Origin: Brachycybe producta
Lineage: Eukaryota; Arthropoda; Diplopoda; Playtdesmida; Andrognathidae
Assembly (NCBI GenBank): GCA_036925085.1
Contig: JAUPFP010000013.1
Location: forward strand, 4,660,155-4,724,154
DNA length: 64,000 nucleotides
Reading direction: 5' to 3'
Both the position numbers and the translations under genes were made by a program. How positions within the stretch are numbered: position 1 is the stretch's first letter; each line of letters starts with the position of its first letter. The notes under the pieces were generated by a model. That model had not been told where the DNA came from and did no database searches. It was given only the letters and a program-made list of their open reading frames with translations. Shown piece by piece: positions 61,726 through 64,000 of the stretch.

Positions 61726-61976
61726 GATGCAATAACAAGCAAATGTTTCTCAATTTGTGGCCCAAGTGCCAAATGGGAAGTAATCATTAGAGCAAGTCCA
61801 ATTATGCTTTTTCTAATAGGCTGGTTAGTTGCTAAATTTCTGGTTACTGTCAGTTTTTTTACGAGTAACTACTAGAGTTCTAGCCTCTAACCAGTATTAA
61901 CCAGTCTAAACTGGATTGTTACTTCATATTTGGTTCATGGGCCACAAATTGAGAAACATTTGCTTGATATTGCATA
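61726..61976. mobile_element. TIR element, 251 bp (hAT-like ends)
   Basis: GCAAATGTTTCTCAATTTGT GGCCCA on the left is repeated inverted at 61939-61964, and the match extends outward through GATGCAATAACAA. TTCTCAA...GTGGCCC-type ends are common in hAT MITEs. No clear 8-bp duplication was found. Confidence 0.65.
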
Positions 61977-62159
61977 AAAATCCGAGCCCTAGTAATGATC
62001 ACTTTAGGTTTCAATAAAAATAACAATAATAATAACAAACATATGGCGTTTCAATGAACACTATGATTCTGTAATATTTTTTTTTTAGAGTCGGGATATA
62101 AATTTATGCTTCCTTATATTAGTTTTAAGATGGATTCTTTTTATGAACAGCTGATTTCC

Positions 62160-62640
62160 AAGCTTATTTCTCTAAAGAGAAATTGAATGTTAGAAACTAG
62201 AACGGTAGCATGTTTGTATCTTGGAAAATAAATGTAAAAAAATATTGTCTGCTTGAAGTTGGGTTCTTTTTCAGACTGGCATAAAACGCTTATTTAAAAA
62301 AAATAGGCCTACTCTTAAAGTGATTGAGCTAGAGACCTACAGAAAGCCCATGCGATGGTGGGCATTTGGGCTGGGCTGGGCTTGGATTGGCATATTTATG
62401 TTAAAGGTCCATGGGCCAGGTGGGCTTCGTGGGTCTGGTGGGCTTCGTGGGTCTGGTGGGCTTCGTGGGTCTGGTGGGCTTCGTGGGCTTTATGGGCCTG
62501 GTGGGCTTGGCCCAGCATAAAGTCTCATGGGCTGGGCTGGGCTTCAAATTTTTACTCAATGTAGGTCTCTACATTGAGCTACCCTTCTAGTTTCTAAAAC
62601 ACATTCAAGATTCTTCTATATGGGTTTAATGTGTAAAAGC
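62160..62640. repeat. Palindromic repeat family A copy, interrupted
   Basis: TTAGAAACTAGAACGGTAGC at about 62190 and GAGCTACCCTTCTAGTTTCT at 62576, separated by an inserted element at 62331-62572. Confidence 0.8.
62331..62572. mobile_element. hAT-like MITE, 242 bp, 8-bp target duplication, with internal minisatellite
   Basis: Ends AGAGACCTACA and TGTAGGTCTCTAC are inverted partners; ATTGAGCT flanks both ends (62323-62330, 62573-62580) and is the family A target sequence. Inside, an 18-bp unit GGGCTTCGTGGGTCTGGT is repeated three to four times. Confidence 0.85.
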
Positions 62641-62950
62641 CACTAAAACTCTTGATTATATTCTGTCGATCAGGTGGCAAAATGAAGCGAAACTTGGTTT
62701 TGTTTTAGAAACTAGAAGGGTAGTATTTGTTTTAAAATAAGCTTTTTATGGAAGTTTGAAAATAAGTCAACTTTAAGTAGACAATATTTTTTTTTTTAAT
62801 TTTTGTCTACTAAAAGTTTATTTTAGAAAGATATCCAGATGAAAATTTCATTAAGTGATTGTGTTTACCTTTCTAGTTTGTAAACCACTCGAGTTGCTTT
62901 TTTATTTTGCATCTGAAAAACAGAATAATCGAAATACTAAAATTTGAATA
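62640..62950. repeat. Palindromic repeat family A copy
   Basis: TAGAAACTAGAAGGGTAG at 62707, centre TCTACTAAAAGTTTATTTTA, TTACCTTTCTAGTTTGTAAA at 62865 and TGAAAAACAGAATAATCG after it; directly follows the previous copy. Confidence 0.8.
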
Positions 62951-63058
62951 AATAAACATAAATAATCGTAATTTTTTATTCAAGACAGACAAACAAAAAG
63001 AATCGAGAGTTTGAGGAACCCGTTTTACAATTCTAAACCACCTTATACCTTGTATACA

Positions 63059-63093
63059 CATGAGTTAAATAAATTCAAATTAAATGTGTTTAA
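63059..63093 (+). repeat. Dispersed repeat fragment, relative of 16958
   Basis: CATGAGTTAAATAAATTCAA then ATTAAATGTGTTTA, 34 of 35 bases as at 16958-16992. Confidence 0.6.
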
Positions 63094-64000
63094 GGTGAAT
63101 TATACAGAATCCAGTTAAGGACATGAACCAAATAAAAATTGACTTTATTATTAATATTTTAAATTGAAATACTAAATCAATATTTTGTCAATAGTTTATA
63201 TAAATTATATTTAAAAGTATTAACTCAATAATTTTGAGATTATTAACTGCATAAATTGAATTCGACATATTGTTTTTTGTCCTTCACGGGGCTCTGTAGA
63301 ACACATTTATTATTTAAATGCATTTAAATTATCAGGTGTGTACTAGGTATAAGGTATGAATTTATGTATAGTTGCAGGTTGTTTAGATTTCTGCTATTTA
63401 TAGATTTGTATATTCAATAGAAATCATTTTGTATATAAAATCTGCCAAAATATTTTTTGTCGTTAGAAAAATTGAGCAAATTATATTGGATTGCGTGGAT
63501 GGATGAATGTGATGCTATTATAATATTTTGATAGATAAATCCAATTTTCTAAAAAAAATAAATTAAATGTCAGAGTTTAAATTGGAAGTTTTTTTTTCGT
63601 TTCGTCTTTTGTGTCCTTTTTTTTTTTGTAAAAAAAAAAAAGATTTATTATAATATAGTTGTGTTTGTCTTTTTAAACTCAAGTGAATGAGTGATGGGCT
63701 GAATGAAAGATTTGATTAAATACTTGGAAGGCCTCCCAAAAAAAGGATTCTTTTTATATAGTTTTCAATCTCATTGATTTGTCTTTAGTTGTCCATCATT
63801 TTGAGTTTATTTTAGATTTGGAAGTTGTAGGTTTTAATATTTGAACAGTTAGGGGGGGGGGGGTCTTTTTTGATACTTAAAAAAGGGGTTCCGACATGAA
63901 ACATGCCTTTTGATTCAATTATTCATAGAGAAAAGTGGTTGTCCACTTTGTTGATTATTTACATTGAGAGAGAAAGAGAGATTTTTTAATGCTTTTGTGT
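63094..64000. other. Unannotated intronic or intergenic tail
   Basis: AT-rich with A, T and G homopolymers (G run at about 63852). Probably within a long intron of the receptor-like gene; no exon recognised. Confidence 0.45.

Overview
This is nuclear DNA from an invertebrate animal. The genes are intron-rich with GT-AG introns and have unambiguous metazoan orthologues. The intergenic DNA and introns are AT-rich and loaded with short non-autonomous DNA transposons, microsatellites and minisatellites. The lineage cannot be fixed from the sequence alone: the gene set fits any slowly evolving animal, and nothing seen is diagnostic of a phylum. No bacterial, organellar or viral block was seen.

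Layout. 1-943 (+): the 3' part of TSR3 (18S rRNA aminocarboxypropyltransferase), whose 5' part lies outside the window. 2138-7839 (-): LENG8/SAC3-type protein, 14 coding exons, tail-to-tail with TSR3. 7840-8998: divergent promoter region with two perfect cAMP-response elements. 8999-13247 (+): type I regulatory subunit of PKA, 10 coding exons. 13248-18229: 3' flank and intergenic repeats. 18230-21405 (-): SDR42E-type short-chain dehydrogenase, 10 coding exons. 22553-22634 (+): tRNA-Leu(AAG). 23719-27521 (-): sorting nexin 8, 15 coding exons. 28796-35995 (+): IQCE-like protein with three IQ motifs, 17 coding exons, head-to-head with SNX8. 35996-59638: about 23.6 kb without a recognisable gene, made of repeats. 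59639-60055 (+): first two coding exons of a secreted or membrane protein, probably a receptor with a periplasmic-binding-like ectodomain; the rest was not found in the window. All exon chains proposed for the complete genes keep phase exactly from start to stop.

The genes form no pathway; they are mostly housekeeping (rRNA modification, mRNA export-type SAC3 protein, PKA, endosomal sorting) plus a cilium-associated gene. PKA type I regulatory subunit, SNX8 and IQCE also lie together on human 7p22.3 (PRKAR1B, SNX8, IQCE), which suggests an old animal linkage.

The most striking content is repeats. One palindromic element family, recognised by its AAACTAGAAGGGTAGCTCA arm, occurs a dozen or more times, often inside introns, and serves as the target for later insertions. 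Several distinct short elements carry TIRs beginning GGG and 3-bp TTA or TAA duplications (PIF/Harbinger-like). There are hAT-like elements with 8-bp duplications, a TTAA-targeted element, long fold-back elements (arms up to about 215-240 bp), two copies of a candidate tRNA-derived SINE, and tandem arrays, one of which appears to have grown out of the end of the palindromic element.
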